Notes: generated by a model not told the origin, from the sequence alone. A stretch of DNA of 64,000 nucleotides from Edaphobacter modestus (GCF_004217555.1 NZ_SHKW01000001.1:5394001-5458000), one strand, 5' to 3'; shown: positions 41,027 through 49,769, counted from the first letter of the stretch. Numbers and translations: made by a program.

Positions 41027-41591
41027 CGTTGCCTCCGAGGAGGGCCTCCTCTGCATCCATAGGATGCGGGTCGACGCGCTGCCTTCCGCGTCTGGCGAGG
41101 AAAAAGTTGCTCAGCATCCGGCTGCACTCTTCAGCCAGAATGCCGGTGCGGACCTCGGTGCGGTGATTGAGCTGCGGGTGATTCATCACTTCGAGAACGC
41201 TGCCGCAGGCCCCCGCCTTGGGATCGTCGGCGGCGTAGACGAGCCGTGCGATGCGGGCGTGCAGGATGGCGCTGGCGCACATGGCGCAGGGCTCCAGCGT
41301 GACGTAGAGGGTGCAGCCACCCTCCGGCGTAAGCAGGCGGTAGTTGGACAGGGCGCGGCCGGCCTCGCGCATGGCGACGATCTCAGCGTGCGCGGTAGGG
41401 TCGCTGTCGCGGAGGACGCGATTCTGGCCGCGTCCGAGAATTGTTTCGCCATCAGCCGCAAGGACGATGGCACCGACGGGGACCTCGCCTGCCGCCTCTG
41501 CGGCGCGCGCCTCGGCGATGGCGAGGCGCATCATGCGCTCATCGAAAGCGTCACGCTGTTCGGGGGCGTCAGGCTGTTCGCGCGGTTTCAT
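40992..41591 (-). CDS. tadA: tRNA-specific adenosine deaminase
   Basis: 199 residues. TadA converts adenosine 34 to inosine in tRNA-Arg(ACG). The zinc and catalytic motifs are H-A-E near 68 and P-C-A-M-C near 101-105. The N-terminal M-R-L-A-I-A-E-A and the G-E-V-P-V-G-A segment are typical. The C-terminus is about 40 residues longer than the E. coli core and ends in a charged tail. Because that tail overlaps the DUF3175 gene, the two genes are probably translationally linked. Confidence 0.93.
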   Translation of the reverse strand: MKPREQPDAPEQRDAFDERMMRLAIAEARAAEAAGEVPVGAIVLAADGETILGRGQNRVLRDSDPTAHAEIVAMREAGRALSNYRLLTPEGGCTLYVTLEPCAMCASAILHARIARLVYAADDPKAGACGSVLEVMNHPQLNHRTEVRTGILAEECSRMLSNFFLARRGRQRVDPHPMDAEEALLGGNDGDEEKMVRKS

Positions 41592-41609
41592 TCAGTTCCG
41601 TGTGGCGAT

Positions 41610-42959
41610 CTAGTTCTGTGGCGGAGTGTTGGGAACGAGGACGCCGTGGTGGTAGACGGCTTCGATGTGACGCGTGTTCCGAACGTCCATCAGAGGATCG
41701 GCAGAGAGAATGAGCAGGTCGGCGGAGTAGTCCTGCTTGATGAGGCCGACGCTGAGCTTCGGGTTGAGCTCGTGCAGCAGGCGTCCGTTCTCGCCGGTCG
41801 CAAGTGTGATCGCCTGCAGAGGAGTCATGCCGGCCGCGACCAGGTCTTCGAGCTCGCGGTGCTCTGTGAAGCCGGGGATGCGGCCCGGTACTGCGCCAGA
41901 GTCAGTGCCGAAGGCGATGCTGACTCCAGCATCGTAAAGAGTTTTGAGATTCTTCATGGCAATCTCGTGGTCTTTCTTCGCCTGCTCGGTCTGCGGTGAG
42001 GCAAGAGTCTTCTCGGCGTAGTCAGGGGCCTGGAGCTTTGCGAGGAGCTGTGGGCCGGCGGCCTGCTGGAAGAAGGACGACTTCATGACGTCGGGATCTG
42101 AGGCGTAGACGTAAAAGGTTTCGTCCAGAGTGAGGGTGGGGATGTACCAGATCTTGTGAGCGATGAGCGACTGGGCGAAGGCGGGATCGACGGCCTGATC
42201 GCGCACGGAGTGAGCGAGGATATCGATGTTTGCGTTGACCAGGCTGCGGGCATCGGCAAGGTTGTAGACGTGTGCGGCAACCTTCATGTGGTGCTTGTGC
42301 GCCTCTTCAAGGATGGCGGTGTAGACGGCGGGATCCATCGGAGGAATCTTGCCGTGACCGCTGTCGAGCCAGAACTTGACGAGATCAGCGTGGTGCCCGG
42401 CGAGTTCATTGACGTCTTTACGGGCTTCGTCGGCGTTGGCGGGGCGATAGATCTGGTCGGGCGCTACATCTAGGCCGGGCGCGCCGTTGGGCACGCCGAA
42501 GCCGCGGCCGGCGGTGAGGAGAGTGGCTCCGCCGAGCTTGCCTGCACGCTGCTGGTCGCGAAGCTCGTAGACCAGATCACGATTGAGGCCGAGCGAGACG
42601 ATGGTGGTGACACCATAGCGTTCGAACTGGTTGAGAGCGGCGGTGACATTCTCGGTGGTGTAGGCATTCGCCGATGGGGTGGCGTTGTCGAGCAGGATGC
42701 CGAGATGCGAGTGCGCGCTGATGAGCCCCGGGATGACGGTCTTGCCGGTGCAATCGATGATGTCTGCATCCTTGGGAGCCTTCTTGAAGGCGGGCTTGAC
42801 GCTCTCGATGTAGCCCTTGTGGAGTGTGATGTCGACGTGCGGGCGAATTTGAGCCCCGGTGCCGTCGACGAGGGCTGCATCGTGCAGGATGATGGGCTTC
42901 TGTTGGGCCGTTGCAGCAATGGCAGCCGAGAACATCAGGGCGCAGGCGATGGTTCGCAT
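41610..42959 (-). CDS. Secreted amidohydrolase family protein
   Basis: 449 residues with a signal peptide (about 1-18, ending A-T-A). Metal site of the amidohydrolase superfamily: S-A-H-S-H-L-G near 80, K in L-V-K-F-W-L near 195, A-A-H-V-Y near 230, I-L-A-H-S near 250 and F-G-T-D-S-G near 335. This is the imidazolonepropionase/prolidase-like subgroup that is often exported in Acidobacteria and Bacteroidetes. Substrate unknown; dipeptides or N-acyl compounds are likely. It is 18 bases downstream of nothing on its strand and is probably monocistronic. Confidence 0.85.
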   Translation of the reverse strand: MRTIACALMFSAAIAATAQQKPIILHDAALVDGTGAQIRPHVDITLHKGYIESVKPAFKKAPKDADIIDCTGKTVIPGLISAHSHLGILLDNATPSANAYTTENVTAALNQFERYGVTTIVSLGLNRDLVYELRDQQRAGKLGGATLLTAGRGFGVPNGAPGLDVAPDQIYRPANADEARKDVNELAGHHADLVKFWLDSGHGKIPPMDPAVYTAILEEAHKHHMKVAAHVYNLADARSLVNANIDILAHSVRDQAVDPAFAQSLIAHKIWYIPTLTLDETFYVYASDPDVMKSSFFQQAAGPQLLAKLQAPDYAEKTLASPQTEQAKKDHEIAMKNLKTLYDAGVSIAFGTDSGAVPGRIPGFTEHRELEDLVAAGMTPLQAITLATGENGRLLHELNPKLSVGLIKQDYSADLLILSADPLMDVRNTRHIEAVYHHGVLVPNTPPQN

Positions 42960-43028
42960 CAGGTCTCCGAAATTAATTACGAAACGTAACAGTAAAACAT
43001 CTTTGGATGCCAGCGTAGGCGAATCGGT

Positions 43029-44093
43029 TTACGCAGGCTCTTGTTGTGTCATGCAGTGTAGCGCGCCGAGACCCCAGATGAAGTCAGTGCAGTGGATTCC
43101 GGTGACACGACGGTCTGGGAAGCAGCCGGCGATGATGTTGAGGGCATGGCGGTCGTTGGCGTCGTTGAAGGTGGGGACGAGGACGAGGTCGTTGGCGATG
43201 TAGAAGTTCGCGTAGCTGGCCGGGAGGCGCTGGTTATCGAAGACGACCGGCGCGGGCATGGGCATCTCGACGATTCTGAAGGGCTTGCCGTCGAGGTTGC
43301 GGGCGGAGCGGAGGCGGTCGAGGTTTTCGGCGAGAGGGAGATGGTTCTCGTCGTGGGTGCTGGGCTCGACGCAGGTGAGGATGGTGTCCTCGGCGACGAA
43401 GCGGGTGATGTCGTCGACGTGACCGTGCGTATCGTCCCCGGCGGTGCCTCGATTGAGCCAGATGGTGTGGTCGATGCCGAGGTAATCGTGGAAGGCCTGC
43501 TCGAGTTGTTCGCGGGAGACGCCGGGGTTGCGCTGCTGGACGTCGGAGAGGAGGCACTCTTCGGTGGTGAGAAGGACGCCTGCTCCGTTGGTGTCGATGG
43601 AGCCGCCTTCGAGGACGAGGCGGTGATCTTTGCCATCTTCGCCGGTGATCTTCGGCTGGAACTCCTCGAGGCCGTAGAGTTTGGCGATGTGGTGCGGGAT
43701 CTGGTCGTCGCGGCGCCAGTTGTCGTACTTGGCCCAGGCGTTGAAGCGCCAGTTGGTGAGGGCGAGCTCACCCTGGGGATTTTTGACGAAGATGGGGCCG
43801 GAGTCGCGGAGCCAGACGCGGTCGGTCTGCCAGGGGTGGAAGTGGAGGCGGGCCATGTTGGCTCCGGCGCGGAGAAGGATGCGGCGGGCGCGCTTCTCCG
43901 AGCCTTCGTCGTTGACGAGGATGTGGACGTCTTCGCAGCAGGAGAGGTTGCGAACGATCTCGGCGTAGACCCAGGCGATGGGCTGGAATTTTCCGGGCCA
44001 GTCCTCGGCGTTGTGGGGCCACGCGATCCAGGTGGCGGTGTGGGGAGCCCATTCGGCGGGCATGCGGAGGTTCCGGTCGCGAGGTGTAGTCAT
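43029..44093 (-). CDS. aguA: Agmatine deiminase
   Basis: 354 residues. It hydrolyses agmatine to N-carbamoylputrescine and ammonia in polyamine synthesis. The guanidine-group modifying core is intact: M-P-A-E-W near 11, W-L-R-D-S-G-P near 95, V-L-E-G-G-S-I-D near 160, H-G-H-V-D-D near 220, and the catalytic cysteine in G-A-L-H-C-M-T-Q-Q near 344. No aguB is adjacent. The start codon follows the R4 repeat. Peptidyl-arginine deiminases share the fold, but the C-terminal motif favours AguA. Confidence 0.92.
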   Translation of the reverse strand: MTTPRDRNLRMPAEWAPHTATWIAWPHNAEDWPGKFQPIAWVYAEIVRNLSCCEDVHILVNDEGSEKRARRILLRAGANMARLHFHPWQTDRVWLRDSGPIFVKNPQGELALTNWRFNAWAKYDNWRRDDQIPHHIAKLYGLEEFQPKITGEDGKDHRLVLEGGSIDTNGAGVLLTTEECLLSDVQQRNPGVSREQLEQAFHDYLGIDHTIWLNRGTAGDDTHGHVDDITRFVAEDTILTCVEPSTHDENHLPLAENLDRLRSARNLDGKPFRIVEMPMPAPVVFDNQRLPASYANFYIANDLVLVPTFNDANDRHALNIIAGCFPDRRVTGIHCTDFIWGLGALHCMTQQEPA

Positions 44094-44132
44094 CTGGCTC
44101 TTTATCTTCTTCCGTAAGTGACTGGAGAGCGT

Positions 44133-44350
44133 CCCCTCCCCCGTCTTAAGTGTGCAAAATATTCAAACGATGTAAGTTAGGTCGGTACCTGTGAAGTTTA
44201 AACGACGCGTGCCCGGTGTTTCGGATGGGCATGCGCTCCGGTTCAGTCCCTGATTTAAGTATAGCGGGGGAGGGGAAACTGATCGGCACTGGCAATGTGA
44301 CTGATGGATGAAGGTTTAGGTCTTGTGGAGACTTGACAGGTTTTTGGCAG
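44133..44350. repeat. R4 repeat copy 2, upstream of aguA
   Basis: Starts 40 bases upstream of the aguA start and matches 19669-19895 in order: C-run, TTAAGTGTGCAAAATATT, AAGTTAGGTCGGTACCTG, TATAGCGGGGGAGGGG, ATCGGCACTGG, ACTTGACAGGTTTTT. Together with the next two repeats it fills most of the 673-base gap 44094-44766; no gene is seen there. Confidence 0.65.
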
Positions 44351-44393
44351 GGCGCCGTGAAGGAAAGCGGGCGGTGGCGTTAGGTAGTGGAAC

Positions 44394-44456
44394 CGCAGAT
44401 CCTTCGACTTCGCCTCTCGCGATAAAACTACGAGAGGCTTCGCTCAGGATGACACT
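44394..44456. repeat. R3 repeat, long extragenic form
   Basis: CGCAGATCCTTCGACTTCGC and GCTTCGCTCAGGATGACAC flank a palindromic core CCTCTCGCGATAAAACTACG then AGAGG. It has the same ends as the copy inside metG at 25091. Confidence 0.8.
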
Positions 44457-44570
44457 CTTCCGGGGTGGGTTCTGCCGCATTTTCAGGATGACACTCTTCC
44501 GGGGCGCGGGTTTCTGCCGCATTTTTAGGATGACACTCTTCGGGGGCATGGGTTTTTCTGCCGCATTTTC
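44446..44570 (+). repeat. Three tandem units of 39-44 bases
   Basis: Units start at 44446, 44485 and 44527 with AGGATGACACTCTTC and each contains TCTGCCGCATTTT. The first unit overlaps the end of the R3 copy, so the array looks like local amplification of an R3 end with its flank. Confidence 0.85.
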
Positions 44571-44766
44571 GAGAGTGGCATGTGGGATCGAGTCTGGGGG
44601 ATCTGGCGATGGCTTTGCGGGAGGAGTGGTCGGCTCTGGGAAGCGCGTCGGGCCATCGAAGCGTTGGGGTCCGCCCTGGGAAGCATAGGGCCATCGAAGC
44701 GTATTAGGATGGGATGGGCTGGAAGAGTTTAACCGTTTTATTGCCCGGCAGAGGTTACCCAGAGAT

Positions 44767-46086
44767 ATGGCCATCGGCGTTGGAACAACAGCAGCCACGA
44801 CACAGTACTCCGGAGCGCGCAAGACCGACATCCGGGCCATGAGCATCGCGACGATGCTCTTTTTCATGTGGGGCTTTCTGACGTGCCTCAATGACATCCT
44901 GATTCCGCACCTGAAGGGCATTTTTGACCTGAACTACGGGCAGGCGATGCTGGTGCAGTTCTGTTTCTTCTCGTCGTATTTCATCTTCGCGCTGCCGGCG
45001 GGCAAGCTGGTGGAGTGGCGCGGCTACAAGGGAACGATGGTGATCGGCCTGCTGGTGATGGCGGCGGGCGCGTTTCTGTTCCTTCCAGCGTCGACGGCGG
45101 CTTCGTTCGCCCTGTTTCTTTCGGCTCTGGTGATCCTGGCGGCGGGAATTACGAGTTTGCAGGTGGCGGCGAATCCTTATGTGGCGAACCTGGGACCGCC
45201 GGAGACCTCGGCGGCGCGCCTGAATCTGGCCCAGGCGTTCAACTCCTTCGGAACGTTTGTGGCTCCGTTCTTTGGCGGCGCGTTGATTCTGAGCTCGACC
45301 CAGGCGACACAGGAGAGGCTGCAGTCGTTTTCCGCCGCGGCGCTGCAGCAGTACCGGATGGAGCAGGCCTCTTCGGTGCGGCTGCCATATATGGGAATCG
45401 GGCTGACGCTGGTGCTGCTGGCGATCTCGTTTGCCGTGCTGAAGATGCCGACGATGGACTTTACGCGCGACATCCGTCCCGGCGAGCTGGATGCGGATAC
45501 GACCGGAGACAGCATCTGGAAGCATCCAGTACTGCTGGCGGGGGCGCTGGGGATTTTTGTATATGTCGGGGCAGAGGTGTCGATCGGGAGCTTCCTGGTG
45601 AACTACTTCGGGCTGCCGGATATTGCGGCGTTTTCGGAGAGGACGGCGGCGAAGTACGTCTCGCTGTACTGGGGCGGGGCGATGATCGGGCGGTTTATCG
45701 GGTCGTGGCTGCTGACGAAGCTCAAGACGAGCACGGTGCTGGGAACGGCGGCCGTGGTGGCGTTCGGGCTGGTGGTGATGTCGATCCTGACGCATGGGCA
45801 TACGGCGATGTGGGCGATTCTGGCGGTGGGGCTGTTCAACTCGGTGATGTTTCCGAGCATCTTCACGGTCGGGCTGTCGGGGCTGGGGCCGCTGACGAGC
45901 AAGGGCTCGAGCCTGATGGTGGCGGCGATTGTGGGCGGTGCGCTGATTCCGCTGGCCGAGGGACATCTGGCGGATAAGATCGGCGTGCAGCACGCATTTG
46001 TGATTCCGGCGGTCTGCTATATCTACATTGCGCTGTTTGGGTATCTGGGGGGAAGACGGGCGGAGCGTGAGGTTGGGCTGGCTTGA
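44767..46086 (+). CDS. Sugar:proton symporter, FucP/GluP-type MFS
   Basis: 439 residues with twelve predicted membrane helices. The first helix (F-F-M-W-G-F-L-T-C-L-N-D-I-L near 33) and Q-V-A-A-N-P-Y-V near 135 are signatures of the L-fucose/glucose/galactose permease branch. The essential aspartate of FucP-like proteins corresponds to L-N-D-I-L. Likely substrates are hexoses such as fucose or glucose. It is alone on its strand, with repeats on both sides, so regulation is not visible. Confidence 0.9.
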   Translation: MAIGVGTTAATTQYSGARKTDIRAMSIATMLFFMWGFLTCLNDILIPHLKGIFDLNYGQAMLVQFCFFSSYFIFALPAGKLVEWRGYKGTMVIGLLVMAAGAFLFLPASTAASFALFLSALVILAAGITSLQVAANPYVANLGPPETSAARLNLAQAFNSFGTFVAPFFGGALILSSTQATQERLQSFSAAALQQYRMEQASSVRLPYMGIGLTLVLLAISFAVLKMPTMDFTRDIRPGELDADTTGDSIWKHPVLLAGALGIFVYVGAEVSIGSFLVNYFGLPDIAAFSERTAAKYVSLYWGGAMIGRFIGSWLLTKLKTSTVLGTAAVVAFGLVVMSILTHGHTAMWAILAVGLFNSVMFPSIFTVGLSGLGPLTSKGSSLMVAAIVGGALIPLAEGHLADKIGVQHAFVIPAVCYIYIALFGYLGGRRAEREVGLA

Positions 46087-46130
46087 GGAGGCTCTGCTTC
46101 CTGCCTGCTCTGACTGCCCTCCATTGCCAC

Positions 46131-46410
46131 CGATACGATGAGATTGCGTGAATGGGCACCCGACATCTGGCGTCTTTGCGCGGCGGCCTCATTCATGCGA
46201 TGAGACTGCATGAATGGGGCGGAGAACCACTGCGATTCTTCGCTTTGCTCAGAATGACGTGTCGAAAAAGTGGGATTTAGACTAAAGCCCCTTTTCTTTT
46301 CGTGCAGCAGAGAGGGCCAAGCCTGGAGGCTTGCCGGTACCTGGAAGCGGTTCGCGTTTTCCGCGCGAATATCCCACTCAAGCGGTGAAACCGCGTGAAT
46401 GGGGCACCCG
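46131..46410 (+). repeat. Mosaic of R1, R3 and R2 fragments
   Basis: In order: partial R1 at 46131-46162, partial R1 at 46189-46221, short R3 at 46231-46259, partial R2 (ACTAAAGCCCCTTTTCTTTT, GTGCAGC) at 46270-46308, and full R1 at 46347-46410. It accounts for most of the 364-base gap between the sugar transporter and the cupin gene. No gene is seen there. Confidence 0.8.
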
Positions 46411-46450
46411 AGATAAGAGATCCGTATCAATGGGGCCGGGATCCTGCCGT

Positions 46451-46921
46451 CTACTTCTCCTTGAAGATGAGATAGGTGGTGGTGGTACCGGGGGGAACCT
46501 TGACCCAGTGCGGTACACCGGCGGGGACGTGGACTGTGTCTCCGACGTGGAGGACGATCTCCTGGCCGCCGTCCACAGACGGGCCACGGGTTTCGCCCTC
46601 CTGGCCAGCGAGCGTGTGGCCGCCTTTCATCGCTCCTCCGGTGACAAGAGTGACCGTTCCTTTGGTGATGTACATCTGGTCGGCCCATCGGTCGTGAAGC
46701 TCGGCATCGCCGGTATGAACGCGGACGACCATGAGGGTGCGGGCGGAGCCGAAGTCGTCGATGGTGTCTATTCCTACACCGGAGGGACTGGATTTGGCGG
46801 TGGCAGTCAATCTGGTCTCGACCTGGGCGAGATCGGTTGCGGAGTGGAGGGTGGCGGCAGACTGAGCGAACAGCGGAGCTGCAGCGAATAGAGCGAGTGC
46901 AGAGAGTTTGAGAGAGAGCAT
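46451..46921 (-). CDS. Secreted cupin-domain protein
   Basis: 156 residues with a signal peptide ending L-F-A-Q near 19. The cupin barrel occupies 55-150. The first motif is atypical (H-D-R-W-A-D-Q-M-Y-I-T-K-G near 77-89 with H and D/Q ligands); the second is standard (H-V-P-A-G-V-P-H-W near 130-138). Metal binding is likely but altered. Function unknown. It is divergent from the DUF3455 gene, 169 bases away. Confidence 0.8.
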   Translation of the reverse strand: MLSLKLSALALFAAAPLFAQSAATLHSATDLAQVETRLTATAKSSPSGVGIDTIDDFGSARTLMVVRVHTGDAELHDRWADQMYITKGTVTLVTGGAMKGGHTLAGQEGETRGPSVDGGQEIVLHVGDTVHVPAGVPHWVKVPPGTTTTYLIFKEK

Positions 46922-47090
46922 CGGTCCTCTTTTCGAAGTGGAGAAATTGTACTTGCCCGGCGGTAGACGCCTTGAAGGTGTTTGCGTACCCGGAGGTGTC
47001 TGCGCTTTGGCGTTTGGTTACAGGGGGGATGTGAAAAGCGAGAGATGGGTAAGGAGCCTAACCCTTTTCGCTGTTGGTCGTCTGGTAAAG

Positions 47091-47582
47091 ATGCTGACTG
47101 TCTTGTTTCTTTCTGCCTTTCTATTTGTTTCGCAAACGACTGACTCGACCTTACCCCCTTCGGGAGCTCATGTGGTGTACCTCACTGCGGGGCACGGGGT
47201 ACAGATTTACGAGTGCATGCAGCAGGGGTCGGGGTTCGCCTGGATCTTTCAGGCTCCTGTAGCGAAGCTCTTCGACCTTTCGACGCATAAGCAGGTTGGA
47301 ACCCATGGTGCGGGTCCTGTTTGGACCTGGCAGGATGGAAGCTCCGTCTCAGGTAAAGTTCTGGTGAAAGCTCCGTCGCCTGACTCCGCCAGCATTCCGT
47401 GGCTCCTGCTTTCGGCGACTCCTTCCGAAAGCCCCGCCGGGGCGCTCTCGAAGGTTACCCTGGTTCGCCGGTCCGATACTCACGGGGGCGACGCGCCCAG
47501 CACCGGTTGCGATGTGGAACATGCGGGCCGGTCTTTGCGCGTTCCTTATACTGCGATTTACAGCTTCTACAGCGTGCAGTAG
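47091..47582 (+). CDS. Secreted DUF3455 protein
   Basis: 163 residues from ATG 47091, which begins directly with a signal peptide (V-L-F-L-S-A-F-L-F-V-S). The mature part has the DUF3455 pattern: G-V-Q-I-Y-E-C near 39, W-I-F-Q-A-P-V-A near 51, G-T-H-G-A-G-P-V-W near 70, and a Cys near the end (S-T-G-C-D). The two cysteines could form a disulfide. Function is unknown; members are exported and common in Acidobacteria and Proteobacteria. Confidence 0.82.
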   Translation: MLTVLFLSAFLFVSQTTDSTLPPSGAHVVYLTAGHGVQIYECMQQGSGFAWIFQAPVAKLFDLSTHKQVGTHGAGPVWTWQDGSSVSGKVLVKAPSPDSASIPWLLLSATPSESPAGALSKVTLVRRSDTHGGDAPSTGCDVEHAGRSLRVPYTAIYSFYSVQ

Positions 47583-47706
47583 AAGGTAACTTGCAATTAC
47601 ACGTTCGTGAAAAACCGTCCCGGCACACCTGTCTGAATTAGATTTCTCACACGAGAGGGGCCATTCGTTTGGCCTGCGGGATGCTTCCTCGGTCGTCAGG
47701 ATTACC

Positions 47707-49368
47707 ATGGCTGACTACCTGATCTCGATCATTCGTCCTAGCGGTTACATTCACAGCTCCTGCTTTCAGGAGGTTGCCGAGACTTTGCATTTCGCTTTGA
47801 AGGCGCTTGGTCATAGAGCGGCCGTCATCGAGAACATCGTCGATCGTCAGGCGACGAATATCATCCTGGGAGCTCATCTGCTCAGCGAGGCGGAGATGAA
47901 GACGCTTCCCGAGGGAACCGTGATCTATAACCTGGAGCAGCTGGGAGCGAGCCATCTTTCTGAGGCGTATCGCCGGTTGGCGGAACGGCATACGATCTGG
48001 GACTACAGCCCGGTGAACCTGGAAAGGTGGAAGGAGGCCGGGTGTCTCTATCCGCCGCGCCTGGTCGAGATCGGATATGCTCCGGAGCTGCGCCGTATCG
48101 TCTCGCAGGCGGAGCAGGATATCGATGTGCTGTTCTATGGCTCGGTGAATGAACATCGCCGGAAGATTCTGCTTCAACTGGAACAGGCCGGGATCAACGT
48201 TCACTGCGCCTTCGGTGTGTATGGGAGGGAGCGGGATGCGCTGATTGCTCGTGCCAGGGTGGTGTTGAACCTTCACTACTATGAGACGAATCTCTTTGAG
48301 ATCGTGCGTGTGAGCTACCTGCTGGCGAACTCGAAGGCCGTCGTGAGCGAGCCTTCGCCGGATATGGGAACGTATGCGGATGCGGTTGCGGTGTTTCCGG
48401 CAGAGAAGATAGTTGCAGGATGTCTGGAGCTAGTTCGCGACGAGCGGAGGCGGAGGGAGTTGGAGCAAAGGGGATTCGTACATTTCTCGCAGCGCTCGGC
48501 GGTGCGGATTCTGGCGGAGGTGTTGCCTCAGCCTGCCAATCACGAGCAGAGTCTGCAGGAGTTATACCTGGATTTGGTGCAGCGGTGTTTGATCAATGTG
48601 ATCTATGAGGACCCGAATCAGGATCGCTGGTCGCCGCACGAATACCGGAATGAGCTGCGCCAGCTGGGCCGGGACTGGCCATCGCAGGCGCACAGCATGA
48701 TCGGCAATGCGAGGATGACGAATCTGCGACGCATCGCGGAGTATGTGCTGGAACAGAAGATTCCGGGTGATTTTATCGAGACGGGTGTGTGGCGGGGTGG
48801 GGCCTGCATCATGATGCGGGCGGTGCTAAAGGCTTATGGAGTGACGGATCGGAGGGTATGGGCGGCGGACTCCTTCTGCGGGCTTCCGAAGCCGAGTCCG
48901 GACGTGGCCGCGGACTGCGGGGACATGCACCATACGTTTTCGGAGCTTGCGATCTCGCGGGAGCAGGTGCAGGCGAACTTCATGAAGTATGGGCTGCTGG
49001 ACGATCAGGTCGGGTTCCTTGAAGGATGGTTCTCGGAGACGCTGCCGTCTGCGCCGATCGAGGAGTTGGCGATCCTGCGGCTGGATGGGGATATGTACGA
49101 GTCCACGATGGATGCGCTGGTTCATCTGTATGACAAGGTTTCGCCGGGCGGCTTCGTGATTGTGGATGACTATGGAGCGGTTCCGGGATGCCGAAAGGCA
49201 GTGGAGGACTTTCGTGAGGGCCGGAAGATAGGCTCTCCTATTCAGGAGATCGATGGCTATGGAGTTTTCTGGCAGAAGATGGGGGCTGCGTCGGGAGTCT
49301 TGCCTAGGCCGGAGTGGAAGGGGTTCGAGCTTTGCTCGAATGCCGACTCATACGATGAGACTGCATGA
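47707..49368 (+). CDS. Two-domain protein: glycosyltransferase-like N-terminus, TylF/MycF methyltransferase
   Basis: 553 residues. Residues 1-290 look like a GT-B glycosyltransferase half (D-V-L-F-Y-G-S-V-N near 140, V-L-N-L-H-Y-Y-E-T-N-L-F-E near 188). Residues 310-535 are a TylF/MycF sugar O-methyltransferase: F-I-E-T-G-V-W-R-G-G-A near 357 for SAM, A-D-S-F-C-G-L-P near 390, L-D-G-D-M-Y-E-S near 460 and V-D-D-Y near 485 for metal. The last 18 residues are encoded by repeat R1 (49320-49380), which also supplies the stop. Probably modifies a surface glycan or secondary metabolite. Confidence 0.8.
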   Translation: MADYLISIIRPSGYIHSSCFQEVAETLHFALKALGHRAAVIENIVDRQATNIILGAHLLSEAEMKTLPEGTVIYNLEQLGASHLSEAYRRLAERHTIWDYSPVNLERWKEAGCLYPPRLVEIGYAPELRRIVSQAEQDIDVLFYGSVNEHRRKILLQLEQAGINVHCAFGVYGRERDALIARARVVLNLHYYETNLFEIVRVSYLLANSKAVVSEPSPDMGTYADAVAVFPAEKIVAGCLELVRDERRRRELEQRGFVHFSQRSAVRILAEVLPQPANHEQSLQELYLDLVQRCLINVIYEDPNQDRWSPHEYRNELRQLGRDWPSQAHSMIGNARMTNLRRIAEYVLEQKIPGDFIETGVWRGGACIMMRAVLKAYGVTDRRVWAADSFCGLPKPSPDVAADCGDMHHTFSELAISREQVQANFMKYGLLDDQVGFLEGWFSETLPSAPIEELAILRLDGDMYESTMDALVHLYDKVSPGGFVIVDDYGAVPGCRKAVEDFREGRKIGSPIQEIDGYGVFWQKMGAASGVLPRPEWKGFELCSNADSYDETA

Positions 49369-49380
49369 ATGGGCCACCCG
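49320..49380 (+). repeat. R1 repeat copy at the 3' end of the TylF-type gene
   Basis: GGGGTTCGAGC, TTTGCTCGAATGCC, then ACTCATACGATGAGACTGC and ATGAATGGGCCACCCG. The first 49 bases are translated as the C-terminus of the methyltransferase gene, ending at the TGA formed within the repeat. Confidence 0.8.
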
Positions 49381-49443
49381 GCCACCCGTCCTTCTTTAGT
49401 GGTTCGGTTCTTAGACGGGTTCTGCGGTTTGGGATTCGAGCAG

Positions 49444-49668
49444 GCTGCGGGGCTCATAGGTGCACTTGGAAAGCCCGAGTTCATTAAGGGGACCTGGATT
49501 CGAGAGGGCGCCGTAGTTGTGGACGCGGGCTCACATCCGGGAAAAGTTGGCGATATCGAACTCTCTTCCGCTATCGGAAGTTGTTCTGCAAATACTCCGG
49601 TCACGGGCGGCGTGGGGCCTATGACGATTGCCACCCTGATCTCCCAAGCCGTGGACGCGGCAGAAGTC
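49444..49668 (+). pseudogene. folD: folD 3' remnant
   Basis: About 74 residues in one open frame match only the C-terminal part of methylenetetrahydrofolate dehydrogenase/cyclohydrolase. The NADP-domain end is G-K-P-E-F-I near 49468, then G-A-V-V-V-D-A-G, and the signature T-P-V-T-G-G-V-G-P-M-T-I-A-T-L (usual form P-V-P-G-G-V-G-P-M-T). There is no catalytic N-terminal half: upstream lie the R1 repeat and the TylF-type gene. The conserved portion is still in frame, which suggests recent loss. It marks the left border of the sugar-acid region. Confidence 0.8.
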
Positions 49669-49769
49669 CAGCCCGGCGCTCAAATCCTTCCAAATCGCTT
49701 TGGTTCATCACCCTTCAGGTTTTACATCAGAGAACCAGCCTGCGTTATAACTATCTCGCGGAGATAGAC

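Noticed and set aside
44316..44921. 201-codon minus-strand frame over the tandem repeats
   Set aside because: It only translates the R3 copy and its tandem units and runs into the sugar transporter gene.
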